The position numbers and the translations under genes are program-made. From Candidatus Anammoxibacter sp. (lineage in GTDB: Bacteria; Planctomycetota; Brocadiia; Brocadiales; Anammoxibacteraceae), in assembly GCA_021777105.1 (NCBI GenBank), contig JAIQZQ010000073.1:21912-85911 (forward strand): 64,000 bases of DNA. The letters run 5' to 3'. The number at the start of each line of letters is the position of its first letter. The stretch's first letter is position 1. This document shows, one piece after another, positions 24,786 to 35,248 of this stretch. Below the pieces are notes generated by a model. That model worked only from the letters and a program-made list of their open reading frames with translations. It had not been told where the DNA came from and did not search any database.

Positions 24786-27700
24786 GTGGTAAGCTCTAAT
24801 TTTGAAAAAATAAATGAATATGATTCCGTAGTTATTTCATTAGCTTCTTCTGAGGATATAAGGCGAAGATCTTATGGTGAAGTAAGAAAACCGGAAACTA
24901 TAAATTATAGGACTTATCGAGCTGAAAAAGACGGTTTATTTTGTGAACGTATTTTTGGTCCTGAACGTAATTGGGAGTGTTTTTGTGGAAAATATAAAGG
25001 AATTAAACACAAAGGTGTTATTTGTGATCGTTGCGGAGTTAAAGTAACCCATTCAAGGGTGAGACGGAAACGTAGCGGCCATATTAATTTAGCTGCTCCA
25101 GTTGTGCATATTTGGTTTTTTAAAGCAATGCCTTCTCGTTTAGGCGCATTGCTGGGAATGAAGACTTCAGATCTTGAAAAGGTTATATATTTTCAAGATT
25201 ATGTAGTAATAGACAAAGGTGATTCTCCTTTTAAAGAGTGCCAACTTTTAACTGATGATGAGTTTAGGGACGCAAAAAAAGAGTATAAAGATGGTTTTAA
25301 AGCTGAAATGGGCGCTGATGCAATAAAAAAGATTCTTCAAAAACTTGATATAGAAGGGTTATCGGAGGAACTTAGGGTTAATTTGCAAAGCACAAAATCT
25401 ATTCAAAAATCTAGAGATATTATAAAAAGATTAGAAATAATTGACGCATTTAAAGGTTCAGAGAATAAACCGGAGTGGATGGTACTGGATGTTATTCCTG
25501 TTATACCTCCTGATTTAAGACCTCTTGTTTTGTTAGAAAGCGGTAATTTTGCAACTTCAGATTTAAATGATTTGTTCAGAAGAATAATTAACAGAAATAA
25601 CCGTTTAAAGAAACTAACGTCTTTAAATGCGCCAGATGTTATTATACGTAATGAAAAGAGAATGTTACAACAATCTGTTGACGCTCTTTTTGATAATGGC
25701 CGTGGCAAGAGGCCGGTTATGGGAAGCAACAATAGACCCTTAAAATCATTAACTGATATGATTAAGGGAAAACAGGGCAGATTTAGAGAAAATTTACTAG
25801 GTAAAAGAGTAGATTATTCCGCTAGATCTGTAATTGTTGTTGGGCCTGAATTAAAACTACATCAATGTGGTTTGCCAAAAAAAATTGCGCTTGAGTTGTT
25901 TCAACCGTTTATTATAAAACAGCTTAGAGAGAGAGGCTTGGCGGATACTATTAAGAGCGCAAAAAAAATGCTGGCAAAAAAGGATGAAGAGGTTTGGGAC
26001 ATTTTAGAAGAGGTTGTGCATAATCATCCTGTTTTATTGAATAGAGCTCCAACATTGCACCGTATGGGAATTCAAGCTTTTGAGCCTATATTAGTTGATG
26101 GAAACGCGATTAAATTACATCCTTTAGTTTGCAGAGGATTTAACGCTGATTTTGATGGCGATCAGATGGCTGTTCATCTTCCTCTTTCAGTTGAAGCGCA
26201 GGTTGAGGCTATAACTTTAATGCTTGCGACAAATAATATTTTTTCTCCAGCTTCTGGCGAGCCTATTATATCGCCTTCTCAGGATATTGTGCTTGGTTGT
26301 TATTATCTTACAATTTCCCCTAATATGTTAACAGATAAGAAGCTTGTTAAGAAATTTTGTAATTTAGAAGAAGTTCTTCTTGCATATGACTCAAAAAAAA
26401 TAAAATTGCATACATTAATTGAGATGCGATTAGATAATGATAAGGTTATAGTAGGGGATAAGCAGGAAAAGGATGGAGATTATAAAGGCATAAGTAATCT
26501 ATGTTTAACTACAGTAGGCCGTGTAAAATTTAATAATATTTTACCTGATGAGTTGCCTTTTTATAACGTTACCTTAAACCAAAAAGAGATTAATAATATA
26601 ATCAACGATTGTTTTAAAATATTAGGCAGAGCTGATACAATACAACTTCTTGATAATGTAAAGGAGCTAGGATTTAAGGAGTGCACTAAATCAGGATTAT
26701 CTATTGCTATTGCAGATTTAAAAATGCCTAAAAATAAGGAATCCATTCTAAGCAAAATAGAGATTGAAGTTGGAAGAATTCAAAAACTGTATCAAAAAGG
26801 AATTATTACAGAAGGTGAACGTTATAACCAAATAATTGATACATGGACCTCTGCGACAGAAATGGTTGCTGAAGATATGATGACAGAATTAAGAGATGAT
26901 AAGGGTGATGGAGATTCATATTTAAATCCTGTTTATTTAATGTCGGCCTCAGGCGCAAGAGGCAGCGCACAGCAACTTAAACAGTTGTCGGGGATGAGGG
27001 GGTTAATGGCAAAACCTTCAGGTAAAATTATTGAAACGCCAATTAAAGCGAACTTCCGTGAAGGCTTAAAAGTTCTTGAATATTTCAGCTCTACACATGG
27101 AGCCAGAAAAGGTTTGGCAGACACTGCTTTAAAAACTGCTGACTCAGGGTATTTAACAAGAAAACTTGCAGATGTTGCGCAAAATGTTGTGATAATTGCC
27201 ACTGATTGCGGCACTGTCAATGGTATTGCTAAAAGCACGGTTTATAGTGGAGAGAGAGTTGACGTTCCATTGAGCAAAAGCCTTACCGGAAGAGTTGCTC
27301 TTGACAATATAGTTGATTTAGTTAATGACGAAGAAATTGTTAGCCAAAATGAATTGATAACTGCTGAAAAAGCCAAAAGAATTGAAGAGTTAGGCTATGA
27401 AAAAATTAGGGTTAGATCTGCCTTGACATGCGAAATGCCTAAAGGGCTTTGCGCTAAATGTTATGGCATGGATTTATCAAGGGGTAGTTTGGTTGAGAAA
27501 GGCACTGCTGCAGGTATTGTTGCTGCTCAGTCAATTGGTGAACCCGGAACACAGCTAACAATGAAGACCTTTCATATTGGAGGAACAGCTACTCGATCTA
27601 TTGAGGAAGCTGAAATTAAAGTTAAGCGCGCAGGTATAGTACAATATAGTAATTTAAATGTTGTTACAAATCCCAATGGTGAAAATATTGTTTTAAATAC

Positions 27701-28937
27701 AAGCGGTGAAATTTTAGTTGTTGACGATAAAGGCAGAGAGATAGATAAATATTCTGTTCCATTGGGAGCAATAGTTTTAGTTGAAGAAGGCGCAAGAATA
27801 GCGCAGCGTAAAAAGGTTGTTAAGTGGGATCCGCATATGATTCCTATTCTTGCTGAAATGCCTGGTATAGTCAGGTTTGAAGATGTTGTTGAGGGTAAGA
27901 CTATGCGTCAAGAGGCGGATGCCGCTACAGGCGTTAAAAGGAAAGTAATTATAGAACACAAAGGAGATTTACATCCTCAAATAATTATGGAAGATGAGGA
28001 TCATAAAATATTAGGTTTATATCCGATTCCTGAGAAAGCGCATATTGAAGTTGAAGACGGCGAAAAGATTGATTGTGCCGGAGCGTTGTTAGCTAAGACT
28101 CCAAGAGAGATTACAAGAACTGAAGATATTACAGGCGGTTTACCGCGTGTTGCCGAAATTTTTGAAGCAAGAAACCCTAAATATCCTGCCGTTATGAGTG
28201 AAATAACTGGTGTTGTCGAATTAGGGGAAAAGCGCAGGGGTAAAAGGTCTATTATTATTAAGAGTGATTCAGGCATGGAAATGGAGCATCTTATACCAAG
28301 AGGAAAGCATTTAAAAGTGCATAGAGGTGATTTTGTTAAAGCTGGTGATCCTCTTATTGAAGGACCATTAGTATTGCAGGACATACTTAGGATTTCAGGA
28401 GAAGAGGCCTTACAGAATTATATGCTTAAGGAAGTTCAAAATGTTTATCGCACACAAAATGTTCGCATAGACGATAAACATATTGAGATAATTGTTTCAC
28501 AAATTATGCGCAAAGTTAAAGTTTCTGAAATTGGCGACACCAAGTTTCTTCCAAATGCTATAGTTGATAAGTTTGATTTTAGAAAAGAAAATGAAGCTGT
28601 ATTGGAAAAAGGCGGTAAGCCGGCAGTTGCAAAACCTTTGTTGCTTGGCATAACCAAAGCATCGTTACAGTCAAACAGCTTTATTTCAGCAGCTTCTTTT
28701 CAGGAAACCACTAAAGTGTTAACTAAAGCCGCGCTTGAGGGAAAACGTGATATGCTTGAAGGATTGAAAGAAAACGTTATCCTTGGTCATTTAGTGCCGG
28801 CAGGGACGGGTTTGTTGGAATATCATAATATGATAATTAAAAGAGATGAATCTGATGTTCTTAATATAAGTAGCGAGTCGCCATTGACGGATAAAGGCGA
28901 TGACGAACTTCAAAGTATGGATATTTTAAACAATTAA
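24786..28937 (+). CDS. rpoC: RNA polymerase subunit beta'
   Basis: 1383 residues from a GTG start (24786). N-terminal zinc site (CFCGKYKGIKHKGVICDRCG), Mg-binding NADFDGDQMAVH (453-464), second zinc site CEMPKGLCAKC, and SIGEPGTQLTMKTFHIGG of the trigger-loop/bridge-helix side. C-terminus acidic. Normal length, no large insertion evident. Confidence 0.99.
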   Translation: MVSSNFEKINEYDSVVISLASSEDIRRRSYGEVRKPETINYRTYRAEKDGLFCERIFGPERNWECFCGKYKGIKHKGVICDRCGVKVTHSRVRRKRSGHINLAAPVVHIWFFKAMPSRLGALLGMKTSDLEKVIYFQDYVVIDKGDSPFKECQLLTDDEFRDAKKEYKDGFKAEMGADAIKKILQKLDIEGLSEELRVNLQSTKSIQKSRDIIKRLEIIDAFKGSENKPEWMVLDVIPVIPPDLRPLVLLESGNFATSDLNDLFRRIINRNNRLKKLTSLNAPDVIIRNEKRMLQQSVDALFDNGRGKRPVMGSNNRPLKSLTDMIKGKQGRFRENLLGKRVDYSARSVIVVGPELKLHQCGLPKKIALELFQPFIIKQLRERGLADTIKSAKKMLAKKDEEVWDILEEVVHNHPVLLNRAPTLHRMGIQAFEPILVDGNAIKLHPLVCRGFNADFDGDQMAVHLPLSVEAQVEAITLMLATNNIFSPASGEPIISPSQDIVLGCYYLTISPNMLTDKKLVKKFCNLEEVLLAYDSKKIKLHTLIEMRLDNDKVIVGDKQEKDGDYKGISNLCLTTVGRVKFNNILPDELPFYNVTLNQKEINNIINDCFKILGRADTIQLLDNVKELGFKECTKSGLSIAIADLKMPKNKESILSKIEIEVGRIQKLYQKGIITEGERYNQIIDTWTSATEMVAEDMMTELRDDKGDGDSYLNPVYLMSASGARGSAQQLKQLSGMRGLMAKPSGKIIETPIKANFREGLKVLEYFSSTHGARKGLADTALKTADSGYLTRKLADVAQNVVIIATDCGTVNGIAKSTVYSGERVDVPLSKSLTGRVALDNIVDLVNDEEIVSQNELITAEKAKRIEELGYEKIRVRSALTCEMPKGLCAKCYGMDLSRGSLVEKGTAAGIVAAQSIGEPGTQLTMKTFHIGGTATRSIEEAEIKVKRAGIVQYSNLNVVTNPNGENIVLNTSGEILVVDDKGREIDKYSVPLGAIVLVEEGARIAQRKKVVKWDPHMIPILAEMPGIVRFEDVVEGKTMRQEADAATGVKRKVIIEHKGDLHPQIIMEDEDHKILGLYPIPEKAHIEVEDGEKIDCAGALLAKTPREITRTEDITGGLPRVAEIFEARNPKYPAVMSEITGVVELGEKRRGKRSIIIKSDSGMEMEHLIPRGKHLKVHRGDFVKAGDPLIEGPLVLQDILRISGEEALQNYMLKEVQNVYRTQNVRIDDKHIEIIVSQIMRKVKVSEIGDTKFLPNAIVDKFDFRKENEAVLEKGGKPAVAKPLLLGITKASLQSNSFISAASFQETTKVLTKAALEGKRDMLEGLKENVILGHLVPAGTGLLEYHNMIIKRDESDVLNISSESPLTDKGDDELQSMDILNN

Positions 28938-28975
28938 AGCAAAATTGTTCGAAATTTAAGATAAGGTAAAAAACT

Positions 28976-29347
28976 ATGCCAACAATAAATCAATTAGTTA
29001 GAAAAGGCAGGAAAAAGGTTTCTAAAAAGAGTGGCAGTCCTGATATGGACTCTTGCCCGCAAAAAAGAGGTGTTTGTTTGCAGGTGATGACCAGGACGCC
29101 AAAAAAACCAAATTCCGCTTTAAGAAAAATAGCAAGGGTAAGGTTATCGAATGGAAAAGAAATCACCGGATATATACCCGGTGAGGGACATAACTTGCAA
29201 GAACACTCTATTGTATTGGTTAGAGGCGGTCGTGTAAGGGATTTACCAGGTGTTAAATATCATATTATAAGAGGAACGTTGGACACAAGTGGCGTTGATG
29301 GTAGACGTCGTGGACGTTCAAAGTATGGAGCTAAAAGTCCAAAATAA
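28976..29347 (+). CDS. rpsL: Ribosomal protein uS12
   Basis: 123 residues. Decoding-centre protein with MTRTPKKPNSALRKIARVRL and VRGGRVRDLPGVKYH, both intact; the Lys positions tied to streptomycin sensitivity are present. Starts the str cluster. Confidence 0.98.
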   Translation: MPTINQLVRKGRKKVSKKSGSPDMDSCPQKRGVCLQVMTRTPKKPNSALRKIARVRLSNGKEITGYIPGEGHNLQEHSIVLVRGGRVRDLPGVKYHIIRGTLDTSGVDGRRRGRSKYGAKSPK

Positions 29348-29369
29348 TTAGGAAAAGGACAGGTTAATT

Positions 29370-29849
29370 ATGACATTACAATATAAAAGCACTGAAAGGT
29401 TTTTACAACCTGATGTTAAATATAAAAGCAAATTAGTTACAAAATTTATTAATTGCCTTATGTTTAAAGGAAAAAAGAGTATTTCTGAAAAAATATTTTA
29501 TAACATGATGGATATTTCCGCTTCAAGATTTCCAGATAAAGCGCCTATTGAAATATTTGAGACAGCGGTAAATAATGTTAAGCCTCTGCTTGAAGTGAGG
29601 TCTAAACGTGTTGGCGGAGCGACATATCAGGTTCCAATTGAAGTTCATAGAAAACGCCAACAGTCTTTAGCTATACGTTGGATTCTTGAAGCGTCTCGTA
29701 AGAAAAAAGGCAAGTCAATGGATAAAAGGCTTGCTGATGAAATATGTGACGCTTATAGAAAGCAAGGAGTTTCTATCACTAAAAGAGAGAACACACACAA
29801 AATGGCTGAAGCTAATAAAGCTTTTGCTCATTTTGCTTGGTCTATATAA
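29370..29849 (+). CDS. rpsG: Ribosomal protein uS7
   Basis: 159 residues, near the usual length. Contains VRSKRVGGATYQVPIEV, SLAIRWILEASRKKKGKSM and the C-terminal NKAFAHFAW. Assembly initiator of the 30S head; 22 bases after rpsL. Confidence 0.98.
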   Translation: MTLQYKSTERFLQPDVKYKSKLVTKFINCLMFKGKKSISEKIFYNMMDISASRFPDKAPIEIFETAVNNVKPLLEVRSKRVGGATYQVPIEVHRKRQQSLAIRWILEASRKKKGKSMDKRLADEICDAYRKQGVSITKRENTHKMAEANKAFAHFAWSI

Positions 29850-29894
29850 ATTGAATTGAAATAAAGCGATACTATTAAAGCGGAGTAACTATTA

Positions 29895-31949
29895 ATGCAG
29901 ATTGACATGTTAAGAAACATTGGAATTGCGGCTCATATTGACGCCGGCAAAACAACACTTACTGAACGTATACTTTATTATACAGGTAAGACATATAAAA
30001 TTGGCGAGGTGCATGAAGGCACAGCTACAATGGATTACATGGAAGAGGAACAGAAGCGAGGAATTACAATAGGTGCTGCTGCTACAACTTCTTTTTGGAA
30101 TACTAATCAGGTAAATATTATTGACACTCCTGGACACGTTGATTTTACAGTAGAAGTTGAAAGATCTCTCAGAGTTCTTGATGGCGCAGTTGCTGTTTTC
30201 TGCGGAGTTGGCGGTGTTGAAGCTCAATCTGAAACAGTTTGGCGACAAGCAGAGAAATACAGAGTGCCTCGGATATGTTTTGTTAACAAAATGGACAGAA
30301 TAGGTGTCGATTTCTTAGGAGTTGTTGATGAAATAAAAGATAAATTAGGAGCCAAAGCAGTTGTAATCCAACTGCCGGTAGGTAAAGAGAAAACATTTCT
30401 CGGTATTATAGATTTAGTTACTATGCGGGCAAAATTATACAAAGATGCTGATGAAACAAAAGGTTCTGATTTTGAAGACGCTGATATACCAAAGGAAATT
30501 ATTGAAGAGGCGAATGAAAAACGTAATCAAATGATTGAAGAAGTCGCTGAAGAAGTTGATTGGTTAATGGAGAAATTTATAAATGAAGAAGAAATAACTG
30601 ATTTAGAATTAACGCGCGCTATTAGAGAGGCTGTTATAACTTTAAAAATAGTTCCAGTATTGTGCGGCTCTGCTTTTAAGAATAAAGGAGTACAGCAGTT
30701 GTTAGACGCGGTTTGCGCATATTTGCCATCACCTCTTGATACGCCGCCGATTGAAGGAGTTGATACCGATAAAAATACAACTATTTCAAGGAAAGTGTCT
30801 CCCGATGAACCGTTTAGCGCATTAACATTCAAGATTATTTCAGATAAACATGGTGATCTTTCGTTTATTAGAATTTATTCAGGCAAAGTCTCTACTGGTG
30901 ATAGAATTCTCAATCCTAGAACTAACAAGAAAGAATTAATTAGTCGAATTTACAGAATGCACGCAAATAATAGAGAACAGGTTGAAGAGGCTACCGCGGG
31001 TGATATAGTTGCTGTAATTGGACTAAAAAATACTGGGACCGGTGATACGCTATGCGATGCTAATTATCCGATAATTTTAGAAAAAATTGATTTTCCAGAA
31101 AATGTTATTTCAATGGCTATTGAGCCTAAAAATGACGCTGAAAAAGAAAAACTCGCATTTGTTCTGGTTAAACTTGCAAAAGAAGATCCTTCTTTTAGAA
31201 CACATTCGGATGTAGAAACAGGACAGTTAATAATTTCTGGAATGGGTGAGTTGCATTTAGAAGTTTTAAAAAATAGGATGTTGAATGAATTTAGTGTAAA
31301 TGCTAATATTGGGGCTCCGAAGGTTTCTTATAGAGAAACAATTGAAAGAAAGGTTGAGGTGGAAGGCAAATTTATTCAACAGAGTGGAGGTCATGGTCAA
31401 TATGGTCATGTTAAAATTATATTAGAGCCATTTAGAGGCGAAAAATCAGTTGAATTTGAAGATAAAATTGTCGGAGGTAAAATTCCTAAACAATACATTA
31501 GGTCTGTAGAAAAAGGTATAAGAAACCTTGCAACCAGTGGTGTTTTTAGCGGAAATCCAATGATTAATATTAAAGTGACATTAGTAGACGGCTCGTTTCA
31601 CCAAGTTGATTCTTCTGATTTAGCATTTGAAACTGCTGCTGCTATTGCCTTGAAAAAAGGTGTTGAAATGGCAAAAGCTATTTTGCTTGAGCCTATAATG
31701 AATGTTGAAGTTTTTGTGCCTGAGCAGTATCTTGGCGATATTTTATCTGATTTAAACGGCCGCAGATCAAAAATTATGGATATATCAAATAAAAGCGGCG
31801 CGCAAATAGTAAAATCTGAAGTTCCACTAGCTGAAATGTTTGGATATGCAACCGCGATAAGGTCGCTTTCTCAAGGCAGGGGAAATTACACAATGGAACC
31901 GTTTGCGTATATGCCTGCGCCTAACGATGCGTATAGTATTAGCGCTTAA
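29895..31949 (+). CDS. fusA: Elongation factor G
   Basis: 684 residues. Translocase GTPase with AHIDAGKTTLTERIL (G1), DTPGHVDFTVEVERSLRVLD (G3), NKMDR (G4), domain IV GQYGHVKI-type loop (SGGHGQYGHV) and C-terminal domain V GRRSKIMDI. Single fusA in the str cluster; tuf is not repeated after it. Confidence 0.98.
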   Translation: MQIDMLRNIGIAAHIDAGKTTLTERILYYTGKTYKIGEVHEGTATMDYMEEEQKRGITIGAAATTSFWNTNQVNIIDTPGHVDFTVEVERSLRVLDGAVAVFCGVGGVEAQSETVWRQAEKYRVPRICFVNKMDRIGVDFLGVVDEIKDKLGAKAVVIQLPVGKEKTFLGIIDLVTMRAKLYKDADETKGSDFEDADIPKEIIEEANEKRNQMIEEVAEEVDWLMEKFINEEEITDLELTRAIREAVITLKIVPVLCGSAFKNKGVQQLLDAVCAYLPSPLDTPPIEGVDTDKNTTISRKVSPDEPFSALTFKIISDKHGDLSFIRIYSGKVSTGDRILNPRTNKKELISRIYRMHANNREQVEEATAGDIVAVIGLKNTGTGDTLCDANYPIILEKIDFPENVISMAIEPKNDAEKEKLAFVLVKLAKEDPSFRTHSDVETGQLIISGMGELHLEVLKNRMLNEFSVNANIGAPKVSYRETIERKVEVEGKFIQQSGGHGQYGHVKIILEPFRGEKSVEFEDKIVGGKIPKQYIRSVEKGIRNLATSGVFSGNPMINIKVTLVDGSFHQVDSSDLAFETAAAIALKKGVEMAKAILLEPIMNVEVFVPEQYLGDILSDLNGRRSKIMDISNKSGAQIVKSEVPLAEMFGYATAIRSLSQGRGNYTMEPFAYMPAPNDAYSISA

Positions 31950-32007
31950 TAATGTAGAGAGGCAATATAACATATTTTGTTTTTATGATTGAATATTTAA
32001 ATTTATT

Positions 32008-32325
32008 ATGAAAAGTGAATTAAATCAAAAAATAAGAATTAGAATGGAAGCATACGATCATAGAGCTTTAGATCAAGCTTCAGTTGAGATTATTGAAAGC
32101 GCAAAGAGATCAGGCGCTAAGGTTATTGGGCCTATTCCTTTGCCTACCAGAATAGAGAGATATACCGTGTTGAGATCTCCCCATGTAGATAAGAAATCAC
32201 GGGAGCAGTTTGAAATTAGAACACACAAACGTTTAATTGATATAGTAGAGCCAACAGCTAAAACTATTGATTCATTAAATAAATTGAATATGCCTTCTGG
32301 AATAGAAATAAAGATAAAGGCATAA
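32008..32325 (+). CDS. rpsJ: Ribosomal protein uS10
   Basis: 105 residues. IRIRMEAYDHRALDQASVEI at the start and FEIRTHKRLIDI near the end. Also the NusB partner in antitermination. Begins the S10 operon order. Confidence 0.98.
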   Translation: MKSELNQKIRIRMEAYDHRALDQASVEIIESAKRSGAKVIGPIPLPTRIERYTVLRSPHVDKKSREQFEIRTHKRLIDIVEPTAKTIDSLNKLNMPSGIEIKIKA

Positions 32326-32398
32326 TTTTAATTATTATTTGTTATAAGTTTTTTTATATTAATTGATTCATATTGCGATTTATGGCAAGGTGCAAAAA

Positions 32399-33025
32399 AT
32401 GGTAAAAGGTTTACTTGGAAAAAAAGTAGGAATGAGTCAGATTTATACTGAAGATGGTGTCTTAGTGCCGTCAACACTTGTAGAGGTCGGGCCTTGTTAT
32501 GTTCTTCAAATAAAAACAGAAGAGAGTGACGGCTATTCAGCTGTACAAATAGGTTTTTTAGACAAAAAGAAAAAGAATGCTACTAAACCCGAAATTGGAC
32601 ACGTTGCTAAAGCAAATACGGATCCTAAAAGGCACATACGCGAGGTTGAGAGAGATGGAGATGGTGAGTTAGTGATAGGACAAGAGCTTACTGTTGATTT
32701 GTTTCAGGAAGACGCTTTAGTAAATGTTACTGGCACAACAAAAGGAAAAGGTTTTGCAGGTGTTATAAAAAGATGGGGTTTTAGTGGCGGGCCGATGGCT
32801 CATGGCTCAACATTTCATAGGGCTCCAGGGTCAATAGGGCCTGGAACTAGTCCAGGTCGTGTTATTAAAGGCCGAAAAATGCCGGGACGTTTAGGAAATA
32901 AAAGAAAATTTATTAAAAACCTTAAAATTGTTAAAATTGATAAAGAAAATAATTTAATGATTATTAAAGGCTCTGTTCCTGGTCCTGTTGGCGGTTGTAT
33001 ATTAATTAATAAAAGCGGTGCTTAA
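32399..33025 (+). CDS. rplC: Ribosomal protein uL3
   Basis: 208 residues from ATG 32399 (VKGLLGKKVGMSQIY); a TTG 36 bases upstream in frame would add 12 residues with no counterpart in the family. Contains GTTKGKGFAGVIKRWGF and PGRVIKGRKMPGRLGN, the peptidyl-transferase-side loop. Confidence 0.96.
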   Translation: MVKGLLGKKVGMSQIYTEDGVLVPSTLVEVGPCYVLQIKTEESDGYSAVQIGFLDKKKKNATKPEIGHVAKANTDPKRHIREVERDGDGELVIGQELTVDLFQEDALVNVTGTTKGKGFAGVIKRWGFSGGPMAHGSTFHRAPGSIGPGTSPGRVIKGRKMPGRLGNKRKFIKNLKIVKIDKENNLMIIKGSVPGPVGGCILINKSGA

Positions 33026-33081
33026 AAAAAATAGTTTAATTATAAAAATACTGTAGTTTATGTCTGGAGGTCGAAGGTATT

Positions 33082-33690
33082 TTGCAGGTATTAAATGAAA
33101 ATGGAAATTCAGTTGGCGAAATAGAGGTTAATAGCGATAAATTTAACAAAATCAGAATGACTCTTCTTCGCAATGTAGTTAATATGTATGAAAATAATAA
33201 AAGAGGCGGTAATGCTTCTACCAAAACCCGAAGCGAAGTATCCGGCAGTGGTAAAAAGCCTTGGGCGCAAAAGCATTTAGGCCGAGCAAGAGCTGGAAGC
33301 AAAAGGTCGCCTGTGTGGCGTGGAGGTGGAGTTGTTTTCGGACCTCGTCCTAGAGATTATTCAGTTAGAATTCCTGAAAAAGCTAGAAGAAAAGCTTTAA
33401 ACTCAGCGTTAACTTCTAAGTTTAGCGATAACGAAGTTGTTGTAATTGATAAGCTTCATTTTGAGAATCCCAGCACAAAGAATATGGTTCAAATTTTAGG
33501 CAAACTTAACATTAATAGCAGATGTTTGATTATTATTTCAGAGGCAAATGAGTGTGTCTGGAAATCTGCTCGCAATATACCGTTTGTTGATGTGAAAGCT
33601 GTTGCGGATTTAAATGCGCAAAATGTTTTAGCTTGCAACAAATTGCTGATTACACAAGACGCAATGAATTCAATTAATGTTAATTTATAA
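33082..33690 (+). CDS. rplD: Ribosomal protein uL4
   Basis: 202 residues starting at TTG (33082); no in-frame ATG exists before conserved sequence, and GGAGG (33065-33069) and GAAGG lie upstream. Contains GGGVVFGPRPRDYSVRIPEK-type tunnel loop with KPWAQKHLGRARAGSKRSP. Confidence 0.95.
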   Translation: MQVLNENGNSVGEIEVNSDKFNKIRMTLLRNVVNMYENNKRGGNASTKTRSEVSGSGKKPWAQKHLGRARAGSKRSPVWRGGGVVFGPRPRDYSVRIPEKARRKALNSALTSKFSDNEVVVIDKLHFENPSTKNMVQILGKLNINSRCLIIISEANECVWKSARNIPFVDVKAVADLNAQNVLACNKLLITQDAMNSINVNL

Positions 33691-33734
33691 GTTTAGTAGA
33701 ATTTTAGAATTAATAATTTTAAAAATAAAAAATT

Positions 33735-34016
33735 ATGGATGAATATCAAATAATAAAAAAGCCTATACATTCTGAAAAGAGTGTATATGATAGAGAGAAT
33801 TCTAATTCTTATTATTTTGAAGTTAATCGGTGTGCTAATAAAATTCAAATAAAAAATGCGATTGAAAAATTATTTGATGTTAAGGTTGGCAGTGTAAGGA
33901 CTATTATTCGCAAAGGTAAGAAAAGAAGAACAAAGAATATAATTGGTATGACAAAATCCTGGAAAAAGGCAATTATTACTCTAAAAGGCGAAGATAGGAT
34001 TGACTTAGGGTACTAG
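33735..34016 (+). CDS. rplW: Ribosomal protein uL23
   Basis: 93 residues. IIKKPIHSEKSVYDRE at the start and KVGSVRTIIRKGKKRR. Sits at the exit tunnel and contacts SRP and trigger factor. Confidence 0.96.
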   Translation: MDEYQIIKKPIHSEKSVYDRENSNSYYFEVNRCANKIQIKNAIEKLFDVKVGSVRTIIRKGKKRRTKNIIGMTKSWKKAIITLKGEDRIDLGY

Positions 34017-34076
34017 TTTAGGGTATATTATCTCTTTTTATAATATCGGAACTTATTCGTTTGAAAGGTTGAAGTA

Positions 34077-34910
34077 GTGGGCGTTAAAAAATATAATCCA
34101 ACATCAGCAGGTAGAAGGCATGGAAGTGTTTCTGATTTTACAGAGATTACAAAAACCGAACCTGAAAAATCATTACTTGTTCCATTAAAAAAACATGGTG
34201 GAAGAAATAATAGTGGAAAAATTACTGCAAGGCACAGAGGTGGTGGAAGTAGACGGCATTATAGAATAATTGATTTTAAAAGAAAGAAAGATAATATTCA
34301 AGCTAAAGTGGCAAGCGTTGAATATGACCCTAATAGATCTTGTAGGATAGCTCTTCTTCATTATATTGATGGTGAAAAAAGATATATATTAGCGCCGGAT
34401 AACATTGTTGTTGGTGAAAGTGTTGAGTCTGGCGATAAGGTAGAACCTAAACTTGGAAATTGCATGCCTCTCAAAAATATTCCTGCCGGCGTAAGTATTC
34501 ATAATGTTGAATTGCAGGTAGGGAGAGGTGGTCAGCTTGTAAGGTCGGCTGGTAATGTAGCAAAAATATTGGCAAAAGAGGGCAAGTATTGCAATGTAGT
34601 GCTGCCTTCTGGCGAGGTTAGAAAAATATTTTACGAATGCCGGGCTACTATAGGGCAGGTAAGCAACCCGGATCATATGAATATTGATCTTGGAAAAGCG
34701 GGACGAAAACGTTGGAAAGGAAGAAGGCCACATGTTAGAGGGACGGCTATGAATCCTGTTGCCCACCCATTAGGTGGTGGAGAGGGTAGAAGCCATGGTG
34801 GCCGTCATCCTTGTTCTCCAACCGGCAAACTTGCTAAAGGGGGAAGAACTAGGAGTAAGAGCGCGACAAGTAATAAATATATTGTTCGCAAAAGACATAA
34901 AGATAATTAA
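34077..34910 (+). CDS. rplB: Ribosomal protein uL2
   Basis: 277 residues, GTG start (34077). Contains RHRGGGSRRHYRIIDFKR and the peptidyl-transferase-associated NPVAHPLGGGEGRSHGGRHP. Confidence 0.98.
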   Translation: MGVKKYNPTSAGRRHGSVSDFTEITKTEPEKSLLVPLKKHGGRNNSGKITARHRGGGSRRHYRIIDFKRKKDNIQAKVASVEYDPNRSCRIALLHYIDGEKRYILAPDNIVVGESVESGDKVEPKLGNCMPLKNIPAGVSIHNVELQVGRGGQLVRSAGNVAKILAKEGKYCNVVLPSGEVRKIFYECRATIGQVSNPDHMNIDLGKAGRKRWKGRRPHVRGTAMNPVAHPLGGGEGRSHGGRHPCSPTGKLAKGGRTRSKSATSNKYIVRKRHKDN

Positions 34911-34944
34911 AATATTCTATATATAATCTATTACGAGGGAGAAA

Positions 34945-35217
34945 ATGGGTAGATCAGTAAAAAAGGGCCCATATGTTGACGCCAAGTTGATAAAAAAGGT
35001 GACAAAGCAAAAAGATTCAGGGAATAAAGAAGCTATTCGAACATGGAGTAGAAGTTGCACTATAATTCCTGATTTTGTTTCTCACACTTTTTTAGTCCAT
35101 AATGGCAAAACATTTCATAAGCTATTTGTGACTGAAGAAATAGTTGGACATAAATTAGGGGAGTTTGCGCCAACAAGGACTTTTAGAGGGCATAGCGGTT
35201 CAAAAGGTAAAAAGTAG
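34945..35217 (+). CDS. rpsS: Ribosomal protein uS19
   Basis: 90 residues. MGRSVKKGPYVDAKLIKKV, TWSRSCTIIPDFVSHTF and GHKLGEFAPTRTFRGH all present. Strong GAGGGAG before the ATG. Confidence 0.98.
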   Translation: MGRSVKKGPYVDAKLIKKVTKQKDSGNKEAIRTWSRSCTIIPDFVSHTFLVHNGKTFHKLFVTEEIVGHKLGEFAPTRTFRGHSGSKGKK

Positions 35218-35248
35218 TAGAGTTTTAAAAATTAATTAGGGAATATAA

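Noticed and set aside
32363..32398. Longer rplC from TTG 32363
   Set aside because: Adds residues not found in uL3; ATG 32399 gives the expected start.
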